A DNA stretch of 64,000 nucleotides from Tretioscincus oriximinensis (lineage: Eukaryota > Chordata > Lepidosauria > Squamata > Gymnophthalmidae): NCBI GenBank assembly GCA_022410635.1, contig JAJVDF010000433.1, positions 232,871 through 296,870 of the forward strand, written 5' to 3'. Below are positions 35,601-50,600 of the stretch, piece by piece. Under the pieces are notes generated by a model. It did not search any database. It was not told the DNA's origin and saw only the letters and a list, made by a program, of their open reading frames with translations. Position 1 is the first letter of the stretch, and the number at the start of each line of letters is the position of its first letter. The position numbers and the translations under genes are program-made.

Positions 35601-38600
35601 GTGGAATCTAGTGATTCCTGCCAGTTGATACAACCCAACTACTGGTTCAAGCATTAGCAACTTCCTGGTTTGACTATAGTACGTTTATTAGTAATGCCCA
35701 TTTATACCACTGACCCTAGTTTAGTGGTTTGCAACATATCCTCAGATCATGCCTACTAGACAAATTCACCTTTAGAATGCTTAGCTCAAATATGATCCAA
35801 AACACCACCTGATTTGGCACATGCTAGCTAGGAACTTACAACGGTCAAATAAGATTTTTTTAGTCATATCTCCAACATGTTTCATGTTCTCTGGACTCTG
35901 GAACAATCTCCCACAGGAAGACCAAGCCCAATTCTGAAAGGGCTTAAAAACATTTCTGTTTAACTCTCTAGAACAGTGGTTCCCAACCTTTTTTTGGCCA
36001 TGCTCCAAATAAGCATCTCTAAAAATCATGATGTATAATTCTTATTGTTCAAAAGGTGACTAATAAGTCTAAACAAGCTTGCAACTTCTTGAATTGCCCC
36101 CCTCAAAAATCAAATTGCCCCCCCGTGGGGCGTGCGCCCCACGGTGGGAACTAGGGCTCTAGAATGATATTTTGTCTTCAGTGGTAGATTTCAAAGAAAT
36201 ATCCATGTTAATCTTTGTTTGGAAAGTTCAGCAAGGGCACTTTAGAGATCAACAAGAGTAAGGTAGGCAACAGGGGCATCTGAAGGAGGTGACATGTCTA
36301 TGAAAGCTCACGAAAGTTAGTCCCCAAAGTGCTACAAGCTCCCCTTGCTAGAATATAATCTTCAGTTATGATCAAGGAATTGTTCTACTAGGTATGTATG
36401 CTAACTAGAAGTGGTCTGTTGTTATCTGAAAGATGTGTCTTATTATTTGTACTGGTGGAAGGGTCATTATAAATGAACATCATCATCATTATTTAGATGG
36501 TTTTATACTCGATAAATCGCAATAGAGCTATTGCTTTTAAATATCAAGTTGGAGAATTACCTAGTTTTTACTATGCCTTTGTTCTTAAGAATACTTTTTG
36601 CAAAAGCTAGATTTGATCAAATAGATACTAAGATGAAACTTGGGTGATATCAGAACCTTCCTATCTACAACAGACTTTATGTTTGTGGGGGCCACATCTT
36701 GGAAAAACAGTCATAAGAACATAAGAAGAGCCATACTGGATCAGGCCAGAGCCCGTCTAGACCAGCATTCTGTCCCACACAGAGGCCCACCAAATGCACC
36801 TGGGCAGAGGAAAGCAAAATATGCTCCTGTTCATGACACCCTGCAAATGGTATTTCAGGAGTCCTGCCTGTTGCTCCATCCCGGAGGCAAGATTCAGACA
36901 TCCATCCTAGTACCCATTTATACCCTTGGTGTCCATAAACCTGTCTAGTCACTTTCTTCTGGAATGCTCTTTTTATGATAGTATCAGGGAGCCCTATTTA
37001 GCACCCCTCTTAGCAAAATGTCCGGCGTTGAACAACAGAGGAAGTTGACAGGTGGTTATATATTCACAACAAAACTCAATAGTATGTTATTATTTTAAAG
37101 ACAGAATCAAGAGTGAATGATGTGTGGCTTTTTTCTTTATATGGCATTTTTATCAGTGCTTTATAATGTACTCAGCATTTTATGAATTCAATTTCATTTT
37201 ATGTTGTATTTATATTTCCATACATTATACGGTCTGTTTGGACTTGGATTTGTATGTATTTTAGTAACGATACGATCTTACTATCGAACTTCACTCGCTT
37301 TCTCTTTAAAACTGGCTTCTTTGGGGCACCGTATCCTATTAGATTTTTTGGGAATCCCACTCAGGTGTTGTTCTTAGATATCTGGAATCCCTTAAAGAAC
37401 TCAAGCCATTTTAATCTTGAATATGCCGCTCCTTTCTGCCCCTTCTTTGATCTCTGCTCCAGCCAGATTGTGTGAAATTATGCAGAGGACTCTATGCAAC
37501 TATTGCTTTCAGGACATTGACAGTTCTTTGCTCTGAAGACAAGGATACTGCCAGCCATGAAAATGCTGTTTTCTCCTTTGAAACCTCTTTTTATTTATTA
37601 TTCTATGTGAAGCATGGAGGAACATGGCAAGGACATGATCCATCAATCAATGAATCTTATATTGTCACTTACAGGAAAGGAGGGTAGAACAGAAGGACAA
37701 CATATACGTTTTGTACCTGCAGGCTCTGTCTACACTGAGCCTTGTTCTGGCCTTGGAATAGGGTCTGGATCCAAACAAGGCCTGCCATAAGTCTACACTG
37801 ACATATGTATGCCCAATCTTGGTGAGCCACTGTGTGGGACAAAATACTGNACTAGACTGGCTCTAGCTCGATTCAGCTAGATTTCTTATGTAACTTTAAA
37901 TAGTGCCTGCTATAATCTGCACTAGCATGGCAGGCCCCAATACTGAGATATGTTCTGTTATCTGTATGCTAGTACAGACTATGGTAGTCCACGGCCTGCC
38001 ATAGTCTACACTGGCATGTGGGTGTCCAAGGCCAAATGGGGCCTGGCAGTCTGCACTGGATCCCAGATATATCCTGGAATAATGACCAGTGTAAATAGCA
38101 CCTATGCTAGCAATGGTGTCAGGTGGAAACGTCTTAGCAGTTTGGATTGTAAATCACTCATACAACAGATCAGTCCAACGAACCAAATTTTCCTCATAAA
38201 TCCAACTCAGAAAATGTTTCTTTTCCTTTATTTACTTTGATCCTTTATTATTTAAAATCANTGCAAGTGAATAAATAACAAACCTTTTTCCAAAAAGCTG
38301 TGGCTATCACTCCCATCACTTTCCAAATACTGTTCATCAAACAAAATGCTGTCAATAGAGATAGAATCCAAAGAGGCTTGGGATGGACTCTTCGACATGT
38401 TCTTATAAGAAACAGAGAACGCAGAGGGATTGGACTGGAAGCGTTCCTTGGGCTTTCCACTTTGTAATGTAAAGATATTAGGATACGGTTACTTAAGAGG
38501 ATTTTTCAAAAAGTATAAAAGAAAATCAAGAATCTCCAAACTATGAAACCAAAGCGAAAGTCGACAAGAACATAAAACAATTCTAAATTCATTATTCTCC

Positions 38601-41600
38601 TTTGAGTTCTATACATTCCTTGTGTGGCCAACACTTGCTTACTGGGTGTCATTATGAGAACATGTGTGCAAATGCTCTGATATTGAATGAGTAACGTTCG
38701 AGCATGCTCATTTGATAAACTGTTCTCAGCGCTACAAATTATTATACACAGTTAAAAACAAAGTTCACAGCAAGGGGACTGGTAGCACTTGGAGTCTAAC
38801 AAGAGTTTCCAATAGACATTTAAATAATTTAAATCCCACCCTTCACCATTGGTCCCAGGGCGGGCAACAAAAGATAACTACAAAAGATAAACGTACATCT
38901 ATAGAATGTTCTAAAACGTCCATACCCTCCCTCCTTTCCCTCCAACTCAACCTCCTTCCCTGGAANGACAGAATGAAGAGAGAGCTAACAGTATTTAAGA
39001 GTCAATAGCCTGGGTGAAGAGGCATGTTTTACCAGGTGCCAAAAACTATACAATGAGCTTCTAGAGGAGCCTGTTCCACATTATAGGAGTCCCTACGTGT
39101 CCCTATCCCTTACCTCTCTCTAAGGGGAGGAACTACCAGAAGGCGCTCTCCCCGAGACCTTAGTGCACAGGGAGGTCCATATGGGAGAAAGCGCTCCTTC
39201 TACATCGGAAGAAGTAGCATCTATGGACGCTCATGCCGCCTACCTTTCTCTTGTTAGCCTTTGAGTGCTACAAGCCCCCTTGCTGGAGTTTCTGAACTAA
39301 CTCGGCTATGTCTCTGAAGTTAAAAATAAAACTCGTCTTCCATCTCCCACTCCCTCTGACCCAGCAACCCCGCCCTGCAAGGACAAAACCCAGAAAAAGC
39401 TCAAGAATCAAAGGCTTCTGTAAAGTTTTAAGAAGACACCAAAAACTATTTAGCACAGAGTCTCATAGCACCTTAGAGACTAAGGAAAAAAAAGGGAGGC
39501 AGCACAAGCTTCCGTAGGCGTCTTCTTCAGATGCTATGGNGTTCTAGCAAGGGAATCTCATGGCACCTTGAGAGATTGACAGGGAAGAGGGAGGCAGCAG
39601 GAGATTTTCTAGGCAAGTCTATGTCTTGCACAGCATCTGAAGAAGGGGGCTTGTATGCAAACCTCGTCCTGCCCATTTTTTCTTGTTACAAGCGTCCCTT
39701 ACAGAGTGTAACCTTAATGACTGTAATCCACACATCAGCCTATCATTTCAAAATATGATAGCCTACAGTCACTTCCTGTCTTAATTGATTTCCCAGATCT
39801 TCTAATTTTCCTTACCTTAATGAAGACTGCAATGTTAAAGCTTTGGCCTTGGCCAATTTTTCTCTATCATTTTCAATGTCCTCCAGTTGCCAAGCACCAT
39901 CTGAGACCGTCTCTGTGGATCTAAGGGATGAACCAGACGATTCACTTCCCTTGTTTGGAAAAGCATTTTTCTCCTCCTCCTCTTTACCCATCAACAGCTC
40001 GATAGAATCCTCTCGGCATTTTAAAACAAGAGCCAGATCCCTAGGACAGAGACTGCTCTTCTCACTGAGTGCCTCACATATTTCTTCCGAATCACTCCGA
40101 CTGAAAAGTCCACTGCTGTTTTCTTCATTTATTTTCTCCAGGAGTTTTTCTGAGCCATCGTCCGAGAAAGAACTGCCCCTCCGCATATCCGCATCACTGC
40201 CTGGTTTAAAGAGAGGGTTTGCCAGAATAGCTTTGCTGAGATCAATGTTCACAGGGGTACATTCAGCTGTGGAAGCACCATCCACACTGCTTCTCTGAGA
40301 AGTATTCGCAGACGTCAGTTTGCTTTCTGGTACGTCGGCTTCTCCGTGCCCTGTGGGTGAGAGGCCTGGGGCTAATGGGCTTCCCTCTTCACAAACTGGA
40401 GATTTGCAGGCATTTCCTTGAGTCAAAGGATGGAGTAAGAGGGCAACGTCTGCGCTTTTGAGCAAAATCCCAATACAGATATCTGCCTGCTTTGCAGGCT
40501 TTCCTGTCACCGTCTCCACGTCTTTTATTAGGCTATCTAAGAGGGACACAAGAGATTCTTGGAGGTAGAGTAAAAATACATACTGGTAATGATTGATTTG
40601 CACGCTCACGTGCTTTTGGATATGGGCCAGAATGTGGACGTCCGCATCTGGCACCGGATTCATAGACAGAGGTCCGAAAGGGCTTTTAGGAGTATTCAAA
40701 TTTCCAATACCATTTGCCAGGTTTTCCATCTCAGTGCTATAATACTCTTTCAGGAGTTTTTTGCGTTTCAGTCGCCCAGCAAAATCACTAGAGTCACTTT
40801 TTGGAATGTTCAGAGGATTATACAAACCTTGCTGCTTGTGCAGTTTCTCCAACCTTGTGGGCAGGCAAACCCAGAGGGTCAGTGGGAACGATTCCACAAA
40901 GCTCACCGGCCGCCCTTTTCCGCTCTTCATCCTTTCAAAATCTATCCAGAATTGGGAAAAATGTACTGCCCACACGTCAGAAGCAGCAGAGGTTTTAAGA
41001 GCACTTTTATTCAGTTTGGGGGTGACAAAACCTTTGTAGACAGCATGCATCTTGGTATCTTGTTCATGGGCGTGTCGCTGGAAAATTTGATGGAGAAGAT
41101 TAAAACAGCCAGGAGATTTGGGAAATTCTGTGAATGTCCTGCTAAAAAATTCACAGTCTTTGAAGTTCTGGAACGCAGCCTCCAAATCGGAATGCCTGCA
41201 ATTCGGAGAGTGCCTGGTATTTGTAGCAATCATTTCTGAACTCTGGATGGAAATTGCACGTGGGTCGTCCTTGTGGTTTTGTTTTCTTTCGGAAGGAATA
41301 ATGAGCTGCAACAGTAAGAAAAAAGGAGATAAGCTATGAAATAAAAAAGCAAACATTGTGGAACAGCGAACATTAAAACAGGCTTTGGAATAGTCTCCCC
41401 CTCAAGTTGTGTCTATCACCATCTCTGTGCACTTTCAGAAAACGCTTGAAGATGCATCTCTTTGGCCTGGCCTTTGGCTGAGACAACTGCTGTCTCTTCC
41501 CTATTTTTAGATGTGGCTGTTTTTATGTGTTAATTATGATTTTATTGTTAACCACCATGAGACCTTCGGATATAGGCGGTATAAAAATGCAAATAAATAA

Positions 41601-44600
41601 ATAAAATAAATACTACTACTTTTACTACCACTACAAATCTTATATATAATAAAACATGTACCACAGAGTCCAGATTTCTCAAATATGACAACCAATGATA
41701 GGGCTTGGAACTTTGGCATTCTCAAGAAACCCAATGACACAAGGAAGGGAAAAAAGATGGAAGGAAGAATAAAGGAAGGAATGGAGGGAAGGGAAAAAAT
41801 AAGGAAAGAAAAAAGGAAAGCAGTGGTAAGTGGAAGAGGGATGGGAGGGGGCGAGTGAGTGAGCGAGTGGAGGCATGGATTGAANCAAGGATGAGGAAGG
41901 GCTAGTGCCTGTGGCATTACCGTAATGCAACAGGCTAATTTTGTTAGTAATAATAATAAAAATGTTTATTTATAATAGACCTTTCACCAAAGAGCAGTTT
42001 GCATTGTTGTTTNCCCCCCCACAACAGTTATCCTGTGAAGTAAGCAGGACAGAGAGAGTTCTAAAGAACCGTGACTGGCCCAAGGTCACCAACTGGTTTC
42101 ATGGACAAATGAGAAAGTGAACCAGGAGGCCAACAGATAAGAGTCAAGAGCTCTAACCACTACACCAAACGGGCTTCCTATAAAAAATGGATATATTTGC
42201 ATGAAAGAGAGAGATAATGTGCCTCGGTGCCTTTGTTATTGATAAGATACTCGTAGAAGCTGAGAACTTTGTTACATCCATTGAATTGATATATTTTATA
42301 GTCTTCAATTACTGCACTTTTTATAATAGAACTGATGTGGTACGGATGGAGCACCGGCATGCTACAAAAGCTTAAAGGGGACTGAAAGAACATGGAAATA
42401 TCCCTATGGATCAGGGTTTCCAGATCATCAGCCAACTATTAGGCCCCCCAACAAAAGAACCCCTCAAGCTTTAACTTAAAAGGCCCAAAATGACTTGGGC
42501 CCCAAAGGATACCTTATCCCATATCAACCTGCCTGTGCCTTCACATCTGCAGAGGAGGTACTCCTGTATTCAATCAGAAAATCTTTGAAGATGCACCTCT
42601 TTAACCTGCTCTTCGGTGGAATAAAAAGCTTTCCCTTCCCCGCTTTCAGATACCATTTTAACACCTCAATGTGTTATTTTCACCTCTTGTTTTTATGGTT
42701 GTTAAGCACCCTAAGACTTTCATGTGCAGAGCAGGATAGAATTGTAAATTAATAATAAATAAAACAACTGATGGTAGTCCAGCAAAATCAGGTTTGCCAT
42801 AATCAGCTGGGTTAACATCAGCTGTACTTTTATTTATTGTATTCTACTTTATCTTTTGCATACAGAAGGCCAAGAAACCCCAAGTATGTGCAACAGTTGG
42901 CCAATAAATATGGAAACCCTACTAAAGATATGTTAATAATTGTAAGATTTATGGACACCAAGGGTATAAATGGGTACTAGGATGGATGTCTGGATGCTGC
43001 CTCCGAGATGGAGCAACAGACAGGACTTCTGAANTACCATTTGCAGGGATTCATGAACAGGAGCATATTTTGCTTTCCTCTGTCCAGGCTGCCCAGAGGC
43101 ATCTAGTAGGCCTCTGTGAGAGACAGAAGGCTGGTAGGTAGGCTCTGGCCTGATCCAGTATGGCTCTTCTTATGTTCTTAAGATTAGTTACCTCAAGTCT
43201 TCATGAAATAGGTAGAACATAAGTGCATTGCAGCAAACAGCCTTCTAAGTGAGGTGAGTGGACACGGTCAGTGCCCACACCTCAAACACAGATGTTTGGC
43301 CGTGTCCTGAACCGGAAGAAATCTTTTAATCTACTTTTAATTTAATCTACTGTACATATTGTGACGTGAGCCTTTATGAGAAGGGCATCAGATATCTGCA
43401 GCTGAAGATCAGACGCTGCAGCTTTTGAAATTTAAACCACGTATTAAATTTCTTGATTAACCCACAAAGTACACTTAATTCTAGACTTACATTTTTATAT
43501 CCAACTGTTTAAAGATACAGTTACATACCTTTTAGATTGTTTGCCTCAATTTATTTTTAATTAATGAAAAGGTTTGGCTGGTTTTTGTTTCTCTCTCCAC
43601 TCCAAAACATTTCAAGAGTTTCCATTGAGAGGCAAGATTGCCTTTCGCCTAGTGACCAATGCTTGGGCCTTTTTGCAGATGCATTTGACACAGTTCAACA
43701 ATTCAGATTGCATAAAAGGGAACAAAATTAATGAGACATTTAAGCTCATCCACCTTAGCCTGGAAAGTTCATGCTTATAATTAAATAAGAAAGGTATTTA
43801 ATGTTGTTTTTAAAATACATTCCAATCACCTTTTAATTTTATTTTCTTGATAAAGTTCTCAATGGTACAATACCCTGGTGTATTCTTTCTTCAAAATTGT
43901 TGGTTACATCTTCAGTTTACTTTTATGAAAACCTGGTACTAAATGAGCTATGAAATTGTTTTAAAAAAGTATCCCGCAAGCATCAGAAGGCATAGCAACG
44001 CAACCCTGAGACAGCAGCTGCACTTTCTCCGCAAACTGTACCTTGATCATTAACCCATCGACTCGGACATCAACATGTTCTTCCGACTTGGAGTTGTCGT
44101 CTAACTTGTACAGCGCCATGAACTGACTGAGGCTCTGTTTTAAGTCCAGAATAAACTGATTAAGCCAAAGGATGCTCCTCTCGGCCAATGTAAACTGCAA
44201 AGCATTGAGCTGGACGTAAAGGTTTGAACTTGGAACTAAAAGAAGCAAAAAAACAAACACCTTCACTTTTTAAAAAAATCTGTCATTATCAAATGTTTTT
44301 CACGTTATTGGCAGAGAAAGCCAACATTCTGTAACACAGGACATTTTATTTTAAGAAAACATCTTTTACATACAAAATACATTTTAACATTAAAATGTTC
44401 CAAACATTTTTCCTCTTTTTATATTCCCTGTCTCCCTCCCTGTTGCTTCTTAAATGACATGTATTTAATAATGGCAGATGAGATTTACATATGGAAAATC
44501 AATTTTAATCTTAATTTCATCGCTTCACCCCCCCAGTCTACCTTCTATATAATTTTTCACAGGTAACCATTTTTGTTTTCATTCTCTCCACTTCTGTATA

Positions 44601-47600
44601 ATATCTAGATTATTTATCTTACCCTTGTAAATATCAGCTGCAATCATATTCATTATATATTCATACATTTTTGCATTGTCCATACCGTATAATCTTTCCA
44701 ACCGCCTACTAGAACAGTTTAAGTGCACGCTATTAAATTGTCAATTACTTCCATAGGTCATACCAGTATCCATTTCATGTTATATTTATTTGTAATGTAA
44801 AAATATTATTTATCTGTCTTTGTATTTCTATCCAGAATTCTTGTACTCTTTGACAACCCCAAACCATATGTATAAATGTACCTCTTCTTTGACAACCAAA
44901 CCACACATTCCCTTTATATTGGGAAAAATGTGATTGCTGCACCATTCTATACCATTTATGGAGTATTGTCCTTCTCATTTGAAACTCAGGACATTTTAAA
45001 ATCAGAATCATATGCTGGAACGGCCCTCTGGGGTCTTGGGGTCCAACCCCCTGCTCAATGCAGAATTCACTAAACCCTCCCGGACTGATGGCTGCCCAGC
45101 TTCTAACCCTAACCCTCAGTCAACAGGAAGATTCCATTTGAAATCAGTCAAATCTTTGCAAAAAGGAAAGGGGTTTTAAAAGCTTACTGGGAAAATCTTT
45201 TCCATCTGGATAGTAGTACTCAGTAAACTCAATATGAACAGCCGGCATTTCTGGGGGCAGGTACAGAGATTTTTTATTACAGGAAATGAGGGTCTTTGGA
45301 GAACGGCGACACTGGTCTGCTGTAGAAACCTGGAAATAAAAGATTCACGGGTAAATAAAATCCAGAGGTTCATGTCTTAGATTGCTAGATTTGATCATAC
45401 TCATTTCCAAATGAGTCTCAGCAGCACTGTACCCAATCTACACACAACAGAAGAGTGTTTTCTATACCTTAACCCAATACCTTATACCAGGTTTTCTCTT
45501 CACAACACACATCTTGTGAGGTAAGTGAGGCTGAAGGAGCCCCAAAGAACTCTATCCCAAAGTCCCCCATCTGGCTTCATGGAGCGGGGCAGGACTGAAC
45601 TAGGAGACTTCCAGATAAGAGCCAGACATTCTAACCACAAGGCCAAACTGAACAGAACATATTGTGGGACATTTACCCAATGCTCAGGGAATCTTCCAGC
45701 TTTGAAGGCAGCTACATATTTCCTCATGTTACAAAAATGGAGAAATGTAGCATGTGACATTACGCTCTAGAGTGTTAGTGGTAATAACTCATGTTTAGTT
45801 ACAAAAGCAGCAAATATTAATCAATATGATTGTAGCTTTCATTCTTGGGAAGAGGTTTTTTTATTTTTATTTTTTTTGGGGGGGGGGAATGGGATAATCA
45901 GTTTGGTATAATGGTTAGAGTTCTGGACTCTTCTCTGTCAGTCTTCCGGTTTGATTTCACACTCCTCCATGAAGCCAGCTGGGTGACTTTGGGCCAATCG
46001 CAGTCCTTCAGAACTCTCTGAGCTACACCTTGTTTTGTGAGTTGCCCTTTGGTGAAAGGGCGTTTTATTATTACTATTATTTATTTATCTATTTATTTAT
46101 TTATTTTGTTTATTGCTAGTCACAAACAGTAATAAACAAATAGATAGGCAATAAGTAGTAGTAGTAGTAGTATTAAAATCAATTAACTTAGCAAAACTGC
46201 TGTAAAACAGGTTCCTCAAAACTATCAATATTATGACCTTTCATGCTGTACTAAATGCTGCTTATTTGAGAACACGTGCATGGCTACCCTTGAGGACAAA
46301 AGATAACAGCACAAGAACGAGGATGTATAAATAGCTACTAGGATGGATCTCTTGATCCTGCCTCCGAGATGGAGCAAATGCAGGATTCCCGAAGTATCAT
46401 TTGCAGGGAGTCAAGAACAGGTGAGGGCTTTGTCTTCTTCTACTTGAGGTGCCCCAGGGCAATTGTTGGGCCTGTGTAGACTATGGAAGGCTCCATTTGG
46501 GGCCTGCTATAATCTACAATAGCATGCGGATGGCAGCTTCCTATTCTAAGAGAGGGGAACATGTGAGGGTTTTTCCTCATTCTGCTTGAGATGCCTGGGG
46601 GCAACTGGTGGGCTACTGGGTGAGACAGAAGGCTGGACTAGATGGGCTCTCTGGCCCCATTCACCAGGGCCCCTCTAATGATGGAAGTGCTCTACCATGT
46701 CCAGATAAGACTTTCCCCTATAGTTCATGTAGCTGGACCTGCTTATCTCCCAATGGCCTCATTAGCCACCAGTGAGCCTACCACAGACAAGGACACCTAT
46801 CACCACAGTGTCTCCCTCACAAAGAAACAAACACATTTTAAATTATCTATAAAAGTCCATATGTATAGGTTTGGGAACCCACATACCTGATAAATGTTAA
46901 CATCTGCAAGTCTAACTACTACAGGGCTGGACATCAGTTTATCCTTTGGTTCCTGAGGTGACACTGAGGGCAGCTTAGAGGTCCCTTTAGGTATCTGATC
47001 TTTGCCTGCAAAGAAACAGACTATTATAAGAACAAATCCCATCGACTCAAATACTGAAAAAACAATCTGAACATCTCTCTTTGTGTTCTGTTTCTTACAA
47101 ATTAAATTAAAATACAATGGAAAACTTAATAGTTCAGTAATTCAATTCAAATGGTGAAACTCATATATAGTTTAATTACATACAGAACAATCTATTTCAA
47201 ACATTTATTTTATTTACATTTCTACACCCTATACCTGAAGGTCTCAGAACGGTTAACAATAAAACCCCAAATTAACATATTAAAACAGCCACATCTAGAA
47301 GTAGGGGAGAGCAGGTTAAATTGGCCAGATTAGACACTATGGTCCTGTCCCCACTGACCCTTATTCTTAGCTATATCTTGGAATAGGAGCCTGCCATCTA
47401 CATGCTAGTGCAGACTACGGCAGGCCCAAATGAGCTCTTACCATGTGCTCTTCTATGGAGCTGTTACCACTATACCATTTATTCTCAGTCTTTTTCCCCT
47501 GATAGATATCAAAATGGGAAAAGTCCATCATATAATCCCATCATTTCTCAATTAACCATTTAGTTCTATCTTTCATGAAACAAGCAGACAAGAATGCCTT

Positions 47601-50600
47601 GTTCCAAATGGTTTGTAAGTGAAGAACTCTCACATACATCATGCCAGTGACAGACTGTATCATGATTTATCCAAGGGAACCTTGTTAGTCCGAGGTGCTA
47701 CAGACCTCCTTACTGGGCAAACTAACACGCCCGTTCTTTGACAGAATACCGAAGAACAGATATACCTGTTTGTATGAGCTGTGGAGATGCCTGGGTGGGA
47801 GACAAAGCCGGCACCTCTACACTATGATCCTTCACTGCCTGCTTCAGCAACTCGACATCACTTTTAAAGTCCTGGATTAGTTCTTCTGCCCATCCACTCC
47901 TCGCTTTGGTAGCATCACTACAGTGCATCCAGTGGTCGCAGCTGTCATCTATTCAATGTGAAATATTTACACAGAAAATTAAACATATTTTAAGCATTGC
48001 TTTTTTGTATATCACTAACATTTTTGAAGTTTTCAATGGCATGGTTTTGTGCTGTAAAGGATCCACTTCCTCCTCTCTGACTTCTTTTTGAAATCGCCCT
48101 TCGCTGCTCACTTGAAGAGTATTGTCATGAGTACATGACATAATATGTATATAAAGTCATATAAGGAATGTATAAAGTTGTGGTAATATATATGTAAATA
48201 ATTCTGAGGTAAATATATGTTGATGTGAAGTTTTGAGGTGAGCTTCAGGTTTTGGAACAGCATTGTAAAAACAACCAATGAACTGTAAGCTATGGACCTG
48301 GTCAGCTGAGATTGGCCAGCAAGATGTATAAATAGAGGGACTTGCTGGGGCAGTCTTCACTGCTGACCAGACTAAGACGGAGAGCTGAGCTGAGCTGAAT
48401 AAACANTTTCAGAACTGAAATCACATTCTTGTCTGGAGTGTCCTTCATCCCCTACCTCTACCATCACAGGTATGTTGCACTTAGAACAGGTTGGGTTATT
48501 CTTAGTTTCTTGCTTCCTGATACCCACCAACTTATCTTTTTACCTGGCTTTATTTGAAATTGTATTTGGCATCCTTTGAAACAGGCATAATGGTTAGAAT
48601 GATCATTTTTTTCAACATTCCAATCAAGGTTGAAGTCTCATCTTTACTTTTAGACAATACCTTATTATCAAGATAATGTGGCTGTATTTGATGGATGGTA
48701 GGTGTACAAAATGGATTACTGTGCATGGATGAGAGCAATTGTATAATGAAGATCTTGGCTAAACAAATATTTTCTCTATCACACTAGAACTAGAGGGCAT
48801 TCCTTGAAGCTGGTGGGTAGACAAGCTAAAGTATTTTTTCATCTCTAATTACAGAGAGTCATTAGTTTATGGAATCCTGTTCCGGAAAAAGCGATGGTAT
48901 CTAGCAGCCTGGATAGCTTCAAAATAGGGTAAGATTCATGGAAGACAAGTATATCCATGGCTATTAGGATGGGAAAACAGGAAGTAACCCTGAAGTGGCA
49001 TTTGCAGGGAGTCAAGAGTTTTGCCTTCTTCTGCTTGAGACTGTCCCAATGCAACTCGTGGGCTACTGTGGGGGACAGAATGCTGGATGGGCTACAGCCC
49101 GGTTCAGCAGGGCTCCTCGTATGTTCTTATATTGTCCCAATTGAAAGGTTCCGCGTAAATAAATGGGTGGGAGGGCTTAGGGTTAGGAGAAAGGGGAAAG
49201 TATATTTCAATAAAAAGTTTGCAAAACAAACAAATCCTTCAGTTCATCTTCAGTCCTGAAGAATGGGGCTTTATCAATTTCTTCCAAGATGGAATTTTTT
49301 TTTTCAGGAATGAGGGCATACTGAAGAACGTTTAAACTAAAGGTGTGGTCATCCTCTTCCTTCCCTTTTCAGGCACAGGATAAAAGTCCACAGATCTCTA
49401 TCCATCCATCCATCTACCTGTCTACCTATCCTGCCAATTCCACAAAGCTGCTAAGGAGGGAAGTGGAAATCCTATGCTTATCCCTCCTCACGAGCAGCCA
49501 GACTTCCTTAGGTGGGATGCTGCTTGGTGCATAATTAATGCTCAATTTATTGCTCCCTAATCTAGAGCCAGTTTTAGCCTTTCAGTTCATTTGGTTAACC
49601 TGGGCAAAGCATCAGGTTATTTGCAAAAGTTATAATGTTTCTTGCTTCCTTGCATTTTATTTGCTTGAGAATGCATTTCCTGCTTCCATCAAAAGGGTCC
49701 AGGGTAGCTCACAAGAATAAAAAGATGAAATGCATAAAGTTATTGACATGTATTTAAACTATAATCCCTGCTTCACCTGCTTGAATTTGTCTGTCCCCAC
49801 TGAGCCTTGCTCTGAGTTATATCTCAGGATACAGCTTGGCCATCCACATGCCAGTGCAGACTATAGCGGAACCCATGAATATTTATTTATTTGGCGATTA
49901 ATATCCCATCCTTCACCATTGGTCCCAGGGCAAGTAATAGAAGGCCATTTTTTTAAAAAATACACATGATAAAACATTTGAAAATAGCCATTACCCCCTC
50001 TCCTTGGAAGGTCAGAATGCTTAGAATAGCAATACTGTATTATATAATACTGGAGTAGTCAGATGTGCTGCCCTGCTGCCATACCTAAGAGCTATTTGCC
50101 TCTTGTGTTGCTGAGAACATGAAAATTAAACATGAAAGCTCCGATCTCAAATTCAGGGACAAAAAGATTTGGGAATTTGCTTTGTTGCCTGCATCTTAAG
50201 AAACGTTTTCAAGGGCCTGATAATGGTAAACCTGACCACCAGGCCACTTTTCCTATATTATTGTGCAAGAAGAGGCACACAGCTGTAAGCTAACCAAGGA
50301 AGGAAGTGAAGGTGTTTTCTTTTAAAACAATGGAGAATGCAAATGGATACATCTTCTCACTGAAGCAAAAATGGAAATGCTCAGAGAAACAGAAATCTAA
50401 TAGATGAAGTAGAGTCACTTTTTTATACTCTGCTTTTCTCAACCCGAAGGGAATCAGAGGACCTTCCATAGCCTTCTATTCTTCTCTTCCCAACAGACAC
50501 CTTTTGAAGTTGGTAAGACTGAGAGAACTCTGAAGAACTGGGACTAGCCCAAGATCACCCTGCTGTCTTTTGTGCAGGAGAGCAGAATCGAACTGGGAGA

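Noticed and set aside
40589..41239. 216-codon plus-strand open frame opposite the large exon
   Set aside because: It is the antisense shadow of the conserved BLTP3B-like exon at 39816-41305. It has no recognisable domain, and its frame is a by-product of that exon.
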